Made by a program: the position numbers and the translations under genes
The notes under the pieces: model-generated
Seen by the model: only the letters and a program-made list of their open reading frames with translations
Databases searched by the model: none
Told to the model about the DNA's origin: nothing
Shown here: in pieces, positions 16,178 through 30,330 of the stretch
How the letters are laid out: each line of letters starts with the position of its first letter
Numbering within the stretch: position 1 is the stretch's first letter
NCBI GenBank assembly: GCA_944390025.1
Contig: CALXOK010000005.1
Span: 1-64,000 of the forward strand
Origin: an uncultured Spirochaetales bacterium
GTDB lineage: Bacteria > Spirochaetota > Spirochaetia > Sphaerochaetales > Sphaerochaetaceae
Length of the DNA: 64,000 nucleotides
Reading direction: 5' to 3'

Positions 16178-16274
16178 CGAGGCACGAGCGGGTTAGTAGC
16201 TCCAACGGTTAGAGCACTGGTCTCCAAAACCGGGTGTTGTACGTTCGAATCGTACCTGACCCGCTGGTGCCTCG
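16178..16274 (+). ncRNA. Extended precursor helix around tRNA-Trp
   Basis: CGAGGCAC (16178-16185) pairs with GTGCCTCG (16267-16274), and GC (16188-16189) pairs with GC (16263-16264), so the acceptor stem is continued by about ten more base pairs interrupted by GA/TG. The tRNA in the primary transcript is thus held on a long helix, a likely RNase processing substrate between rpmG and secE. Confidence 0.6.
16190..16263 (+). tRNA. tRNA-Trp (anticodon CCA)
   Basis: Cloverleaf: acceptor GGGTTAG/CTGACCC, D-stem GCTC/GAGC, anticodon stem CTGGT/ACCGG with loop CTCCAAA (anticodon CCA) and T-arm GTACG-TTCGAAT-CGTAC. The discriminator is G and CCA is not encoded. Its position between rpmG and secE is a conserved bacterial arrangement. 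Confidence 0.97.
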
Positions 16275-16295
16275 GACAAGAAAAGGAGATTCCTG

Positions 16296-16478
16296 ATGTT
16301 TAAGAAGATGGGCAGATATTTCAAGGAATGCTATCTGGAGATGAAGAAAGTCTCCTGGCCGGGTCGCGGCGAGGTTCTTCATTCCGCAAAGATTGTCATT
16401 CTTTCCACAATCGTGTTTGCAATCATCCTCGGTCTTGTAGATTTCGTCCTCCTGAGAGGTATCTACTTAATTTTCTAG
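16296..16478 (+). CDS. secE: Preprotein translocase subunit SecE
   Basis: A 60-residue, single-span SecE, the clamp of the SecYEG channel. It has the conserved amphipathic KECYLEMKKVSWPGRGEVLHS (about 10-30) and one membrane helix (33-58). AAGGAG precedes the ATG. It lies directly after tRNA-Trp and 10 bp before nusG, the universal order. SecY is at 39321-40637. Confidence 0.95.
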   Translation: MFKKMGRYFKECYLEMKKVSWPGRGEVLHSAKIVILSTIVFAIILGLVDFVLLRGIYLIF

Positions 16479-16488
16479 GATTTGATAA

Positions 16489-17055
16489 ATGGCTAAAGGT
16501 TGGTACATCGTACATACATATTCCGGTTACGAGCAGAAGATCCAGAGAACGATTTTCAAGCTCAGGGAGATGGATACTGATTTCGCTCTCGTCGTTTCTG
16601 ACGTGAAGGTCCCCATGGAGACTGTAACTGAGATCAAGGACGGCAAGAAGAAGGAAGTCAAGAGAAAGATTCTTCCGGGCTATATTCTTGTTGAAATCGA
16701 CTTCCCTGATGATGCCACATGGAAGAACACCTACTCGAAGATCAAGAGAATCCAGGGTGTAACCGGATTTGTGTCTGCGATGGAAGGCAGGAAGCCGCAG
16801 CCCCTCAGCGCTGCTGAGATGAAGGGCATAATGCAGAAGACAGGCGAGGTTCCGACCGAGAAGGAGTTCAGGCCAAAGCAGAACTTCCAGACAGGAGAGG
16901 AAGTCAGGATTATTGACGGTCCCTTCGAGTCCTTCAGCGGAACAATCGACGAGATTGACTCCGTCAAGGGCAAGCTTCGCGTCTCTGTTCAGATTTTCGG
17001 CCGTTCAACGCCGGTTGAGGTTGAGTTCAGCCAGGCGGAGAAGGTTGAATACTGA
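16489..17055 (+). CDS. nusG: Transcription termination/antitermination factor NusG
   Basis: A 188-residue NusG with the NGN domain (KGWYIVHTYSGYEQKIQRTI; PGYILVEIDF; IQGVTGFV) and a C-terminal KOW motif (FQTGEEVRIIDGPFESFSGTI). NusG binds the RNA polymerase clamp made by RpoB and RpoC, encoded 2.4 kb downstream, and bridges to Rho or S10. The Shine-Dalgarno is poor (TAGGA), so coupling to secE is likely. Confidence 0.97.
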   Translation: MAKGWYIVHTYSGYEQKIQRTIFKLREMDTDFALVVSDVKVPMETVTEIKDGKKKEVKRKILPGYILVEIDFPDDATWKNTYSKIKRIQGVTGFVSAMEGRKPQPLSAAEMKGIMQKTGEVPTEKEFRPKQNFQTGEEVRIIDGPFESFSGTIDEIDSVKGKLRVSVQIFGRSTPVEVEFSQAEKVEY

Positions 17056-17244
17056 TTGTGAAGGACGGTTACTTGACGCCGTCCCTTACGTGTTTTTTGA
17101 CATCGTCAAGCTAAAACAGAAAACTCCCTGACAGACACGAAGTCGTCAGGTGGGAGCCAGATCGTATGACTGGCGTTAATACCAGCGCACAGCCCCGCTT
17201 ATCCGGTCAACTCAGACCAGGCTGGTGCGTAAGGAGAAAGAAGT
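17056..17244 (+). promoter_or_regulatory. rplK leader: attenuator-like hairpin and candidate L1 site
   Basis: Three hairpins fill the 189-bp gap. First, GGACGG (17063-17068)/CCGTCC (17079-17084), soon followed by six T (17093-17098), looks like an attenuator. Second, CTCCCTGAC (17124-17132) pairs with GTCA and GGGAG (17145-17156) around an asymmetric bulge. Third, CGCACAGCC (17186-17194) pairs with GGCT-G-GTGCG (17220-17229) just before the rplK Shine-Dalgarno. In other bacteria L1 represses rplKA by binding here. Confidence 0.6.
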
Positions 17245-17676
17245 ATGGCAAAGAAAAAGGTTACTGCGGTGATCAAGCTGCAGTGTCCTGCCCAGAAGGC
17301 CACCCCGGCACCTCCAATTGGACCGGCACTCGGACCTCATGGTGTCAGCGCTCCTCAGTTCGTTCAGCAGTTCAACGACAAGACGAAAGGCTACGAACCA
17401 GGACTCATTCTTCCCGTTATCATCACTGTCTACCAGGACAAGAGTTTCTCGTTCATCCTGAAAACTCCTCCTGCCGCTGTCCTCATCAAGAAGGCACTCG
17501 GTCTGCAGACAGCAAGTGGCGCCCCCAACAAGACAAAGGTCGGCACACTCACTCAGGCACAGCTTACTGAAATCGCACAGACCAAGCTTCCAGATCTCAA
17601 TGCTTACGATATTGAAGCAGCAAAGAAGATCGTTGCTGGCACTGCTCGTTCAATGGGCGTAGAGGTGGAGAAGTAA
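17245..17676 (+). CDS. rplK: 50S ribosomal protein L11
   Basis: A 143-residue L11 with the Pro-rich linker region [14 protein letters not shown] (about 21-34), the thiostrepton and GTPase-centre site, and the C-terminal rRNA-binding domain ([13 protein letters not shown]...SMGVEVEK). AAGGAG lies upstream. It is followed by rplA after one base, as in the L11 operon elsewhere. Confidence 0.98.
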   Translation: MAKKKVTAVIKLQCPAQKATPAPPIGPALGPHGVSAPQFVQQFNDKTKGYEPGLILPVIITVYQDKSFSFILKTPPAAVLIKKALGLQTASGAPNKTKVGTLTQAQLTEIAQTKLPDLNAYDIEAAKKIVAGTARSMGVEVEK

Positions 17677-17677
17677 G

Positions 17678-18358
17678 ATGAAAAGAGGAAAGAAATACCA
17701 GGAAGCTGCCAAGAAAGTCGACAAGAGCAGGCTTTATGACCTTCAGGAGGCATCACAGCTTGTCAAGGACTGCGCTTATGCGAAGTTCACAGAGACAGTT
17801 GAGATTTCCGTTTTCCTGAACCTCAAGAAGAGCCAGTCTGTCAGAGACACAGTCGTTCTTCCGAACCAGTTCCAGGCTCAGAAGAGAATCCTTGTCTTCG
17901 CCAAGGGCGAGAAGGCTCAGGAAGCTCTTGATGCCGGTGCTGCTTATGTCGGTGACACAGAGCTCATCGAGAAGGTCCGCTCAGGCTGGATGGATTTCGA
18001 TGTCGCAGTCGCAACACCTGACATGATGAAGGATGTCGGACGCCTCGGACCGATTCTTGGACGCAGAGGACTCATGCCGAACCCGAAGACTCACACAGTC
18101 ACCAATGATATCAAGGAAGCTCTTGCTGAACTGAACAAGGGACGTGTCGAATTCAGGGCTGACAAGACAGGTGTCGTTCACCTGGCAATCGGCAAGGTCA
18201 CCATGGATGCCGCACAGATTGCAGAGAACGCAAAGGCCACAATCGATGAGATTGTCAGAAAGAGACCGGTTGACACAAAGGGCGATTTCGTCCTCTCAGT
18301 CTCCCTCTCTTCCACAATGGGACCTGGCGTGCCTGTGGATTTCAAGGCTCTTCAGTAA
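17678..18358 (+). CDS. rplA: 50S ribosomal protein L1
   Basis: A 226-residue L1, the mobile stalk protein that guides deacylated tRNA from the E site. Conserved stretches are the N-terminal [30 protein letters not shown] (about 127-142) and the C-terminal [22 protein letters not shown]1 is also the usual autorepressor of rplKA, and a structured leader precedes rplK. The start lies one base after the rplK stop, so the two are coupled. Confidence 0.98.
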   Translation: MKRGKKYQEAAKKVDKSRLYDLQEASQLVKDCAYAKFTETVEISVFLNLKKSQSVRDTVVLPNQFQAQKRILVFAKGEKAQEALDAGAAYVGDTELIEKVRSGWMDFDVAVATPDMMKDVGRLGPILGRRGLMPNPKTHTVTNDIKEALAELNKGRVEFRADKTGVVHLAIGKVTMDAAQIAENAKATIDEIVRKRPVDTKGDFVLSVSLSSTMGPGVPVDFKALQ

Positions 18359-18370
18359 GGAGGAAGATGT

Positions 18371-18892
18371 ATGGATAACTATCAGACACGTGTCACAGCT
18401 GCAAAAGAAGATGCAGTCAAGGCGCTCAAGGAAGAATTTGACGGATACAACGGATACATCTTCACAGACTATCGCGGAATGACAGTTGCACAGCTCACTG
18501 AGCTGAGAAACAACCTCAGGAAGAACGATGCACAGTACAGGGTTGTCAAGAACCGCTATGCAAAGCTTGCATTCAAGAACCTTGGCAAGACTGGTGCAGA
18601 GGACCAGATGGTCGGACCTACAGCTGTCGCTCTCGCAAAGGGTGATGAGTCAAACGTTGTCGCAAAGGCACTTTTCGAGGCTATCAAGAACGGTGCTCCG
18701 ATGCAGATCAAGGGTGCAATCATTGACGGAGAGGTCATGGATGCACAGAAGGTTGAGGCTCTCTCAAAGCTTCCTACCAAGCTCGAGCTCATTGCTTCAC
18801 TCATGGGAACCATGAAGGCTCCTGTGCAGAAGCTTGCTGCCACACTGCTTGCGTATGTCGAATCAAAGGGCGGAGTTCCGTCAGAAAACTGA
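18371..18892 (+). CDS. rplJ: 50S ribosomal protein L10
   Basis: A 173-residue L10, base of the L7/L12 stalk, with YIFTDYRGMTVAQLTELRNNLRK near the N-terminus and a C-terminal helix for L12 dimers. The ATG at 18371 is preceded at 18367 by another ATG that reads only three codons (M-Y-G-stop), overlaps this start and lies closer to the GGAGG, an unusual initiation context. The gene is 12 bp after rplA, so an L10 autoregulatory leader, if any, must lie within rplA. Confidence 0.97.
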   Translation: MDNYQTRVTAAKEDAVKALKEEFDGYNGYIFTDYRGMTVAQLTELRNNLRKNDAQYRVVKNRYAKLAFKNLGKTGAEDQMVGPTAVALAKGDESNVVAKALFEAIKNGAPMQIKGAIIDGEVMDAQKVEALSKLPTKLELIASLMGTMKAPVQKLAATLLAYVESKGGVPSEN

Positions 18893-18897
18893 ATCAT

Positions 18898-18935
18898 ACG
18901 GTCCTAGTCTTCGTTCATGTAACCTGCTAGACCGT
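18898..18935 (+). promoter_or_regulatory. rplJ-rplL intercistronic hairpin
   Basis: ACGGT-CTAG (18898-18907, with one bulged C) pairs with CTAG-ACCGT (18927-18935) around a 19-base loop. No T-run follows, so it is not a terminator. It may set the fourfold excess of L7/L12 over L10 by affecting mRNA stability or initiation. Confidence 0.5.
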
Positions 18936-18963
18936 CAGAAATAATTACCTAGGAGAAGATAAT

Positions 18964-19338
18964 ATGGCTACTAAGGAAGAAATTCTCGAATCAATCGCAC
19001 AGATGTCTGTCATGGACGTTGCAGACCTCATCAAGATGATGGAGGAGAAGTTCGGTGTTGTTGCTGCTGCTGCAGCTGTTGCTGTTGCTGGTGGTGCTGC
19101 TGCTGATGCTCCTGCAGAAGAAGAGCAGACAGAGTTCAATGTCACACTCAAGAGCGTTGATGCTGCAAAGAAGATTGCATGTATCAAGGAAGTCCGCGCT
19201 GTCACAGGCCTCGGCCTCAAGGAAGCAAAGGACCTCTGCGAGAACGGTGGTGTCATCAAGGAAGCTGTCAGCAAGGAAGAAGCTGCATCCATCAAGGAGA
19301 AGCTTGAGGCTGCAGGTTGTGTTGTCGAGGTCAAATAA
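18964..19338 (+). CDS. rplL: 50S ribosomal protein L7/L12
   Basis: A 124-residue stalk protein: N-terminal dimerisation helices (1-33), an Ala/Gly-rich hinge (about 35-55) and the factor-binding C-terminal domain with [20 protein letters not shown]. It recruits EF-Tu and other GTPases. Two Cys residues in the C-terminal domain ([16 protein letters not shown]) stand where most bacteria have Val or similar. AGGAG lies upstream. Confidence 0.97.
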   Translation: MATKEEILESIAQMSVMDVADLIKMMEEKFGVVAAAAAVAVAGGAAADAPAEEEQTEFNVTLKSVDAAKKIACIKEVRAVTGLGLKEAKDLCENGGVIKEAVSKEEAASIKEKLEAAGCVVEVK

Positions 19339-19352
19339 CCTCAATAGCGAAT

Positions 19353-19408
19353 GTGGGCTTTCTGCCCACCCGAATGCCACTGCGGGGGCGCTTTTCCCCC
19401 TCAGTGGC
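19353..19408 (+). promoter_or_regulatory. rplL-rpoB attenuator hairpins
   Basis: Two hairpins: GTGGGC/GCCCAC (19353-19369), and a strong one in which GCCACTG (19376-19382) plus GGGGG (19384-19388) pair with CCCCC (19396-19400) plus CAGTGGC (19402-19408). No long T-run follows. This is the classic place for partial termination or RNase III cleavage that lowers rpoBC relative to rplJL. Confidence 0.7.
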
Positions 19409-19484
19409 TTAATCTGTCTTTAAATAAAGCACGTCTCAATCGTGGCAATTGCCACACAAAACCCAGTTCTATGGAGGGTGCATG

Positions 19485-22400
19485 ATGGTTGCCAAGGGCA
19501 AAGTCATTGAACGAAAATACATCGGTTCAGATTTCCAGGAAGTGTGTGAGCTGCCTAACCTCATCGGTGTCCAGCTCGACAGTTACGAGAGATTCTTACA
19601 GCTGGAGAGGATTAAGAAGGGCCTTCAGCCCGATCCTTCAACAGGTCTGGAATTCGTGTTCAGAAACACATTCCCGATTACAAGCCCCAACGGGGACATG
19701 ACTCTCAACTATGACGGCTACACCCTGGACTTCGACAACATGAAGTTCACTGAATCCGAATGCAAGAAAAAGGGCAGGAGCTACTGTGTACCTGTAAAGG
19801 CCAGAATCAATCTGGAACTGAAGAACGGGGAGTTCATCGAGAAGGAGATTTTCTTCGGCGACATTCCTCTCATGACAGACAGAGGCACATTCATCATCAA
19901 TGGTGCCGAGAGAGTCGTCGTCTCCCAGATTCACAGATCCCCTGGTGTCATCTTCCAGGTGGAGAAGGGAGTCTACTCATCCCGTATCATTCCGTACCGC
20001 GGAAGCTGGCTCGAATTTGAAATTGATGACAAGAAAAACTGTATATATGCAAAAATAGACCGCAAGAAGCGTATTCTCGGCACTCTTTTCCTGCGTGCAA
20101 TCGGAATCGATTCAAGAGAGAAGATTGTCGCATCCTTCTACACAAGCGAGCGTCTTCCGCTCAATGCTGAAGAGAGAGCTGCAGCTGAGAACAGATACAG
20201 CTTCAAGGACCTTTATGTGAAAGACGAAGAGGGAGGCGAGATCAAGCTCGTGCGTGCCGGTGACATCCTTCACCCGCATGAGATTGACACACTCATCGCC
20301 CAGGGCGTCACAGAGGTCGAGGTCGTCGACATCAAGGGTGAGGACACTCTTCACAGTGAGATTATCCTGTCAACTCTTGAGGCCGAGAAGAAGATCATGG
20401 CTGATGACGAGGATGAGCCGACCAAGGAAGAGTACCTCGGTGCCATCTACAGCATCCTCATGCCGGGCGAGATGATTGCCATGGAGAGGGCAGAGAAGGA
20501 TCTTCCAGAGATGTTCTTCTCTGAGCGCCGCTATGATCTGGGCAAGGTCGGACGCTACAAGTTTAACAAGAAGTTCGGCAAGGAAGGAGAGGCTATGGAC
20601 ACTTCCGTCACAGTCCTCCAGCCTGCTGACATCGTTCATACAATGGCCTTCCTCATTAAGGTTTTTAATAGAGAGGCCAATGTTGATGATATCGACCACC
20701 TTGGAAACCGCCGTGTCAGAAGTGTCGGAGAACTTCTCCAGACACAGCTCAATGCCGCTTTCTCAAGAATGGAGAGAATCGCACGCGAGAGAATGAACCT
20801 TGAAAGCGAGGGCAATGTCAGGCCGCAGGATGTCATTTCCATCAAGCCGATTGTCGCAGCCGTCAAGGAGTTCTTCGGATCCAGCCAGCTGTCTCAGTTC
20901 ATGGACCAGATCAACCCGCTTGCCGAGCTCACTCATAAAAGAAGGCTCAATGCCCTCGGACCTGGCGGTCTTTCCCGTGACAGGGCCGGCTTCGAAGTCC
21001 GTGATGTTCATTACACACACTACGGAAGAATGTGTCCGATTGAGACACCTGAAGGTCCGAACATCGGTCTTATTGTCTCTCTCGCGAACTATACGAAAAT
21101 CAATGAGTACGGTTTCCTTGTGACCCCGTACAGGAAGGTTGTTGACGGAATCGCGACAAAGGAGGTCGTCGAGCTCGATGCCAACGATGAGGAGAGATAC
21201 TACATCGCACAGGCATCCGCGAAGATTGACAAGGACGGTCACTTCATTGACAAGGAAGTCCCTGTCCGCCATCAGGGCGACTACTCCACACGTGAGCCTA
21301 AGGACATCAAGTACATGGATGTCAGCCCGAAGCAGGTAATCTCTGTCGCTGCATCCCTCATCCCGTTCCTTGAGCATGATGATGCCAACCGTGCACTGAT
21401 GGGCTCCAACATGCAGCGCCAGGCAGTTCCTCTCGTGTTCCCTGAGGCTCCTCGTGTGGGAACCGGTATGGAAGGCAAGGCGGCTTACGACTCAGGCGTC
21501 CTCGTCAAGGCCAGAAGAGGCGGAGAGGTCATCTATGCCAGCTCCACGGAAGTCAGGATTCTTGTCAACAGAGATGAAGCCGAGATTGAAGGCGAAGTCG
21601 ACAAATATGAGATCCAGAAGTTCCAGAGAACAAACCAGGATACCTGTTTCAACCAGAAGACAATCGTATCTGTAGGCCAGAAGGTCGCCAAGGGTACTGT
21701 CCTTGCAGACGGACCGGCAACACAGAACGGTGAGCTTGCTCTGGGAAGAAACATTCTGGTCGGCTTCGTTCCATGGAACGGATATAACTATGAGGATGCT
21801 GTCCTTATCTCAGAGCGCGTTGTCAGGGAAGATATCTACACTTCTATCCACATCAAGGAGTTCTCCATTGATGTCAGAGAGACAAAGCTCGGACCAGAGA
21901 AGCTTACAAGGGATATCCCGAACACAAGCGAGAGAATGGTCGCAAGCCTTGACAGTGACGGTATCGTGACAATCGGAACCTATGTGCGTCCGGGACAGAT
22001 TCTGGTCGGAAAGGTCACTCCGAAGTCTGAAAGCGACACCACACCGGAGTTCAAGCTTCTCAACTCAATCTTCGGCGAGAAGGCAAAGGAAGTGCGTGAC
22101 TCATCACTCAAGGTGCCCCATGGAACTGAGGGTACCGTCATCGACATCCAGAGGATGAAGAAGAGTGACAAGGATGAGCTCCCGCCGGGAGTCGAGGAGA
22201 CAGTCACTGTCCTTATCGCGACAAAGAGAAAGCTCACTCAGGGCGACAAGATGGCAGGACGTCACGGAAACAAGGGTGTTGTATCCAGAATCCTTCCGGA
22301 AGAGGACATGCCGTACATGGAAGACGGCACACCGCTTGATGTCTGTCTCAACCCGCTCGGTGTTCCTTCTCGTATGAATATCGGACAGCTGATGGAGACT

Positions 22401-22991
22401 CAGCTCGGCTGGGCTGCAGTCAAGCTTGACGAGTGGTATTCATCTCCGGTCTTCCAGTCTGCATCAATGGAGCAGATTGAAGCCAAGATGAAGGAGGCAG
22501 GACTTCCTGTCACCAGCAAGACGATGCTGATGGACGGAAGAACAGGTGTTCCTTTCGTGAATCCCGTCTTCTGCGGATATATCTACTACCTGAAGCTGCA
22601 CCACCTTGTCGACGACAAGATGCATGCCAGAAGCACAGGTCCGTATTCGCTTGTCACACAGCAGCCTCTTGGAGGTAAGGCCCAGTTCGGCGGCCAGAGA
22701 CTCGGAGAGATGGAAGTCTGGGCTCTTGAGGCATATGGTGCTGCAAACACATTGCAGGAGCTTCTGACAATCAAGTCAGATGACATGATCGGACGTGTGA
22801 AGATTTACGAGTCAATCGTCAAGGGCGAGCCGGCACAGAGTGCAGGTATGCCTGAGGCCTTCAACGTCCTCGTACAGGAAATCAGAGGTCTTGCTCTCGA
22901 TATGAGTGTATACGATGCAAATGGCAGGCAGGTTGCTCTCACTGAACGTGATGAGGAACTCATCCAGAAGGCCGAGAAGGGCAATAACTGA
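19485..22991 (+). CDS. rpoB: RNA polymerase beta subunit
   Basis: The 1168-residue beta subunit forms half of the RNA polymerase active-site cleft. The rifampicin region reads [20 protein letters not shown] then [10 protein letters not shown]: Asn489 (codon 20949-20951) occupies the position of E. coli Ser531, the substitution linked to natural rifampicin resistance in spirochaetes. Other landmarks are [30 protein letters not shown] and [24 protein letters not shown]. Two adjacent ATGs (19482 and 19485) follow GGAGGG; the second has the better spacing (6 bases). Confidence 0.98.
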   Translation: MVAKGKVIERKYIGSDFQEVCELPNLIGVQLDSYERFLQLERIKKGLQPDPSTGLEFVFRNTFPITSPNGDMTLNYDGYTLDFDNMKFTESECKKKGRSYCVPVKARINLELKNGEFIEKEIFFGDIPLMTDRGTFIINGAERVVVSQIHRSPGVIFQVEKGVYSSRIIPYRGSWLEFEIDDKKNCIYAKIDRKKRILGTLFLRAIGIDSREKIVASFYTSERLPLNAEERAAAENRYSFKDLYVKDEEGGEIKLVRAGDILHPHEIDTLIAQGVTEVEVVDIKGEDTLHSEIILSTLEAEKKIMADDEDEPTKEEYLGAIYSILMPGEMIAMERAEKDLPEMFFSERRYDLGKVGRYKFNKKFGKEGEAMDTSVTVLQPADIVHTMAFLIKVFNREANVDDIDHLGNRRVRSVGELLQTQLNAAFSRMERIARERMNLESEGNVRPQDVISIKPIVAAVKEFFGSSQLSQFMDQINPLAELTHKRRLNALGPGGLSRDRAGFEVRDVHYTHYGRMCPIETPEGPNIGLIVSLANYTKINEYGFLVTPYRKVVDGIATKEVVELDANDEERYYIAQASAKIDKDGHFIDKEVPVRHQGDYSTREPKDIKYMDVSPKQVISVAASLIPFLEHDDANRALMGSNMQRQAVPLVFPEAPRVGTGMEGKAAYDSGVLVKARRGGEVIYASSTEVRILVNRDEAEIEGEVDKYEIQKFQRTNQDTCFNQKTIVSVGQKVAKGTVLADGPATQNGELALGRNILVGFVPWNGYNYEDAVLISERVVREDIYTSIHIKEFSIDVRETKLGPEKLTRDIPNTSERMVASLDSDGIVTIGTYVRPGQILVGKVTPKSESDTTPEFKLLNSIFGEKAKEVRDSSLKVPHGTEGTVIDIQRMKKSDKDELPPGVEETVTVLIATKRKLTQGDKMAGRHGNKGVVSRILPEEDMPYMEDGTPLDVCLNPLGVPSRMNIGQLMETQLGWAAVKLDEWYSSPVFQSASMEQIEAKMKEAGLPVTSKTMLMDGRTGVPFVNPVFCGYIYYLKLHHLVDDKMHARSTGPYSLVTQQPLGGKAQFGGQRLGEMEVWALEAYGAANTLQELLTIKSDDMIGRVKIYESIVKGEPAQSAGMPEAFNVLVQEIRGLALDMSVYDANGRQVALTERDEELIQKAEKGNN

Positions 22992-23000
22992 CAGGAGATT

Positions 23001-23008
23001 ATGGCATT

Positions 23009-23012
<4 letters not shown>
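23001..23012 (+). other. Three-codon ORF overlapping the rpoC start
   Basis: ATG GCA TTA TGA (M-A-L-stop) lies four bases after AGGAG, and its stop overlaps the rpoC ATG as ATGA. Ribosomes might start here and re-initiate at rpoC. Chance is a fair alternative. Confidence 0.3.
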
Positions 23013-27391
<4,379 letters not shown>

Positions 27392-27452
27392 GCCTGTCGG
27401 CAATCTCCCCGTCTTCCAGATGAGTCTCATGCTGACCATGGAATTCGATAGA

Positions 27453-27472
27453 TGCACCGCCTGTGCGGTGCA
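27453..27472 (+). promoter_or_regulatory. rpoC-rpsL intergenic hairpin
   Basis: TGCACCGC-ctgt-GCGGTGCA is a perfect 8-bp stem in the 136-bp gap between rpoC and rpsL. No T-run follows directly, so it is more likely a processing or stability element than a terminator. Confidence 0.5.
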
Positions 27473-27527
27473 GGGCGTCATGTTGTGAGGATGACTGCCC
27501 AGACAAAAAAACGGAGTGTATCGAAAG

Positions 27528-27902
27528 ATGCCTACAATTAATCAGCTCATTAGAAAGGGCAGGACAAGTTCAAAGAACAAGACAAAGTCTCCTGCTCTTG
27601 ATGGTTGCCCGCAGAAGAGGGGAACCTGCACAAGGGTCATGACTGTCACACCTAAGAAGCCGAACTCAGCTCTTAGAAAGGTCGCCCGTGTGCGTCTGTC
27701 AAACGGAATTGAAGTTACTGCTTACATTCCTGGTATTGGTCACAACCTGCAGGAGCACTCAGTTGTTCTCGTAAGGGGTGGAAGAGTTAAGGACCTTCCT
27801 GGTGTTCGTTATCACATCATCCGCGGTAGCAAGGATACCCTTGGTGTTGCAGACAGGAAGAGAAGCCGCTCGAAGTACGGTGCCAAGAAGCCAAAGGCCT
27901 GA
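27528..27902 (+). CDS. rpsL: 30S ribosomal protein S12
   Basis: A 124-residue S12, the decoding-centre accuracy protein. [11 protein letters not shown] and [13 protein letters not shown] keep the Lys residues whose change gives streptomycin resistance, so the site looks wild type. The ATG at 27528 was chosen because [12 protein letters not shown] is the conserved start; an in-frame GTG four codons earlier overlaps the GGAG. It begins the str cluster, which lacks fusA here. Confidence 0.98.
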   Translation: MPTINQLIRKGRTSSKNKTKSPALDGCPQKRGTCTRVMTVTPKKPNSALRKVARVRLSNGIEVTAYIPGIGHNLQEHSVVLVRGGRVKDLPGVRYHIIRGSKDTLGVADRKRSRSKYGAKKPKA

Positions 27903-27905
27903 TAG

Positions 27906-28388
<483 letters not shown>

Positions 28389-28406
28389 TCTGAAATTCTT
28401 CACAGA

Positions 28407-28449
28407 CAGAAAAAGGCAGTCCGGTAAACGAGCTGCCTTTTCTGTTTTT
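28407..28449 (+). terminator. Terminator of the rpo/str transcript
   Basis: CAGA plus AAAAGGCAG (to 28419) pairs with CTGCCTTTT plus CTG (28433-28444), followed by a seven-T run. It closes the transcription unit that contains rpoBC, rpsL and rpsG. Confidence 0.9.
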
Positions 28450-28467
28450 TTCTGATAAGGATGAAGC

Positions 28468-28719
28468 TTATTTCTCAAAAGCCTGTCTGATTGCTTTTGC
28501 AAGCTGGTCCGGGCAGCTTGTCGACTTCATCCCGCAAAGGGTGCCTTCCAGCCTGTCTGCAACCGCGAGGGCATCCATTCCCTCACATAGTTTTCCGATT
28601 CCCTTGAGGTTTCCGTTGCAGCCGCCGAGGAATCTGACATCACGGAGCTTTCCTTCGCTGTCGATGTCGAAGTCAATCTGGCGTGAACATGTACCGCGTG
28701 TAGCATATGTGCAATGCAT
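28468..28719 (-). CDS. TSCPD domain protein (TIGR03905-like)
   Basis: An 83-residue protein with four Cys in the family pattern (CTYATRGTCSRQIDF, FLGGCNGNL, LCEGM, and the namesake TSCPDQLAKAI). Related TSCPD domains occur at the C-terminus of some ribonucleotide reductases; the stand-alone form has no proven function. The start MHCTYATRG was chosen because it is the domain start and has AGGAG ten bases upstream; a longer frame adds a hydrophobic stretch without support. It is on the opposite strand between rpsG and tuf, where fusA often sits. Confidence 0.8.
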   Translation of the reverse strand: MHCTYATRGTCSRQIDFDIDSEGKLRDVRFLGGCNGNLKGIGKLCEGMDALAVADRLEGTLCGMKSTSCPDQLAKAIRQAFEK

Positions 28720-28810
28720 TTCTCTTTCTCCTATTCTGAAGGAGAAAATAGAGAAAAGAAGAAAGAAAATCAACAGTAGCCTAAAGGTCAGCATTACAAA
28801 AAAATATATG

Positions 28811-28839
28811 TTGACACTTTTCCCTCTTTTCTATATAGT
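28811..28839 (+). promoter_or_regulatory. tuf promoter
   Basis: Consensus TTGACA (28811-28816), 17 bp and TATAGT (28834-28839); +1 about 28846. GACACT (28813-28818) and AGTGTC (28837-28842) form an inverted repeat that overlaps both boxes. Confidence 0.8.
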
Positions 28840-28845
28840 GTCCAT

Positions 28846-29115
28846 CGTGTCTGCCCACAGACAGCTGTCTGTGTGTGCGCAGGCAAGAGCCAAACTGGCT
28901 ATGCCGAGAGGCAGAGTTGTGTGGTTCCAGATGAGTAAGTTCTTTGATAGCTTATACGTATGTCGGTTTTACCTTTGAGTTCTGCCGACCTCTGGTCCTC
29001 TTGATTCTGACTCTTTAACAAGCTTAGTCCGTTTGTAACTCTGGGAATTGGTAAAGGCCTTGGCCTTTATGACAATACTATTTTAATTGTGATAGCTAAT
29101 CACAAGGAGGAACTG
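28846..29115 (+). other. Long tuf leader with hairpins
   Basis: The untranslated leader would be about 270 bases. It contains an 18-bp palindrome CACAGACAGCTGTCTGTG (28856-28873), AAAGGCC/GGCCTTT (29053-29068) and GTGAT/ATCAC (29089-29103) directly before the AAGGAGG of tuf. I recognise no known riboswitch and no coding sequence. Confidence 0.5.
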
Positions 29116-30306
29116 ATGGCTAAGGAAAAATTCGAAAGAACTAAGCCACACGTAAACGTTGGTACCATTGGTCACGTTGACCATGGTAAGACCACTCTCA
29201 CAGCAGCCATTACAATGCACTGTGCAAGACTTTTCGGAGACAAGGCCCTCAACTACGATGCCATTGATAACGCACCGGAAGAGAAGGCTCGTGGTATCAC
29301 CATCAACACAAGACACGTTGAGTACCAGTCAAAGAACCGCCACTATGCACACGTTGACTGCCCGGGCCACGCTGACTACATCAAGAACATGATCACAGGT
29401 GCTGCTCAGATGGATGGAGCTATCATCGTTGTTGCTGCTACAGATGGTGCTATGGCTCAGACAAAGGAGCACATCCTTCTCGCTCGCCAGGTTGGTGTAC
29501 CTTGCATTATCGTTTTCATCAACAAGTGCGATCAGGTTGACGATCCGGATCTCATCGACCTCGTTGAGGAAGAGATGAGAGACCTTCTCACAGAGTATGG
29601 TTTTGATGGTGCTAACTGCCCTGTCATCAGAGGATCCGCATATCAGGCAATGACAAACCCGGACGATCCTGAGGCTACAAAGTGCATCGACGAGCTTCTG
29701 GATGCAATGGATGCTTACATCCCGCTTCCGGAGAGAGCTGTTGACAAGCCGTTCCTCATGCCGATTGAAGACATCTTCTCAATCTCCGGCCGTGGTACAG
29801 TTGTTACAGGCCGTGTCGAGTCTGGTGTTGTCCATGTCAACGATCCTGTTTCCATCGTTGGTATCAAGGAGACAAAGGACACAGTTGTCACAGGTGTTGA
29901 GATGTTCAACAAGCTGCTTGATGAAGGTCAGGCTGGTGATAACATCGGTGCTCTTCTCAGAGGTGTTGACAAGAAGGAAGTTGTCCGCGGACAGGTTCTT
30001 GCAAAGCCAAAGTCAATCACACCGCACGCAAAGTTCACAGGCGCTGTCTACGTGCTCAGCAAGGATGAGGGTGGACGCCACTCCCCATTCTTCACAGGAT
30101 ATCGCCCGCAGTTCTATTTCAGAACAACTGACATCACAGGCACAGTCACACTTCCTGCAGGTAAGGAAATGGTCATGCCTGGCGACCACACAGAGATCGA
30201 AGTCGAACTCATCCACCAGGTTGCTATGGACAAGGGTCTCCGCTTCGCTATCCGCGAGGGTGGCAGAACAGTCGCTTCCGGTCAGGTTACAGAGATTAAG
30301 GACTGA
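29116..30306 (+). CDS. tuf: Elongation factor Tu
   Basis: The 396-residue GTPase brings aminoacyl-tRNA to the ribosome. G-motifs are GHVDHGKT (19-26), DCPGH and NKCD; the switch region reads [22 protein letters not shown] near the C-terminus keeps the Thr (385) that corresponds to the one phosphorylated by Doc toxins in E. coli. The ATG at 29116 follows AAGGAGG; the frame is open nine codons more with no support. It has its own strong promoter and long leader, and is separated from rpsJ by a hairpin. Confidence 0.98.
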   Translation: MAKEKFERTKPHVNVGTIGHVDHGKTTLTAAITMHCARLFGDKALNYDAIDNAPEEKARGITINTRHVEYQSKNRHYAHVDCPGHADYIKNMITGAAQMDGAIIVVAATDGAMAQTKEHILLARQVGVPCIIVFINKCDQVDDPDLIDLVEEEMRDLLTEYGFDGANCPVIRGSAYQAMTNPDDPEATKCIDELLDAMDAYIPLPERAVDKPFLMPIEDIFSISGRGTVVTGRVESGVVHVNDPVSIVGIKETKDTVVTGVEMFNKLLDEGQAGDNIGALLRGVDKKEVVRGQVLAKPKSITPHAKFTGAVYVLSKDEGGRHSPFFTGYRPQFYFRTTDITGTVTLPAGKEMVMPGDHTEIEVELIHQVAMDKGLRFAIREGGRTVASGQVTEIKD

Positions 30307-30330
30307 GTCCGGACGTGATTTTTTAAACAT

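Noticed and set aside
19449..19484. Upstream TTG start for rpoB
   Set aside because: It would include the GGAGGG ribosome-binding site in the coding region. The ATG pair at 19482/19485 fits spacing and family length.
28541..28978. A 145-codon plus-strand frame over the TSCPD gene and the tuf promoter
   Set aside because: It is antisense to a recognisable Cys-pattern protein and runs through a consensus promoter. Composition is Ser/Arg-rich and unlike the neighbours.
28846..29115. Riboswitch in the tuf leader
   Set aside because: The hairpins do not match any riboswitch core I know, and the downstream gene is not a metabolic one. Kept only as a structured leader.
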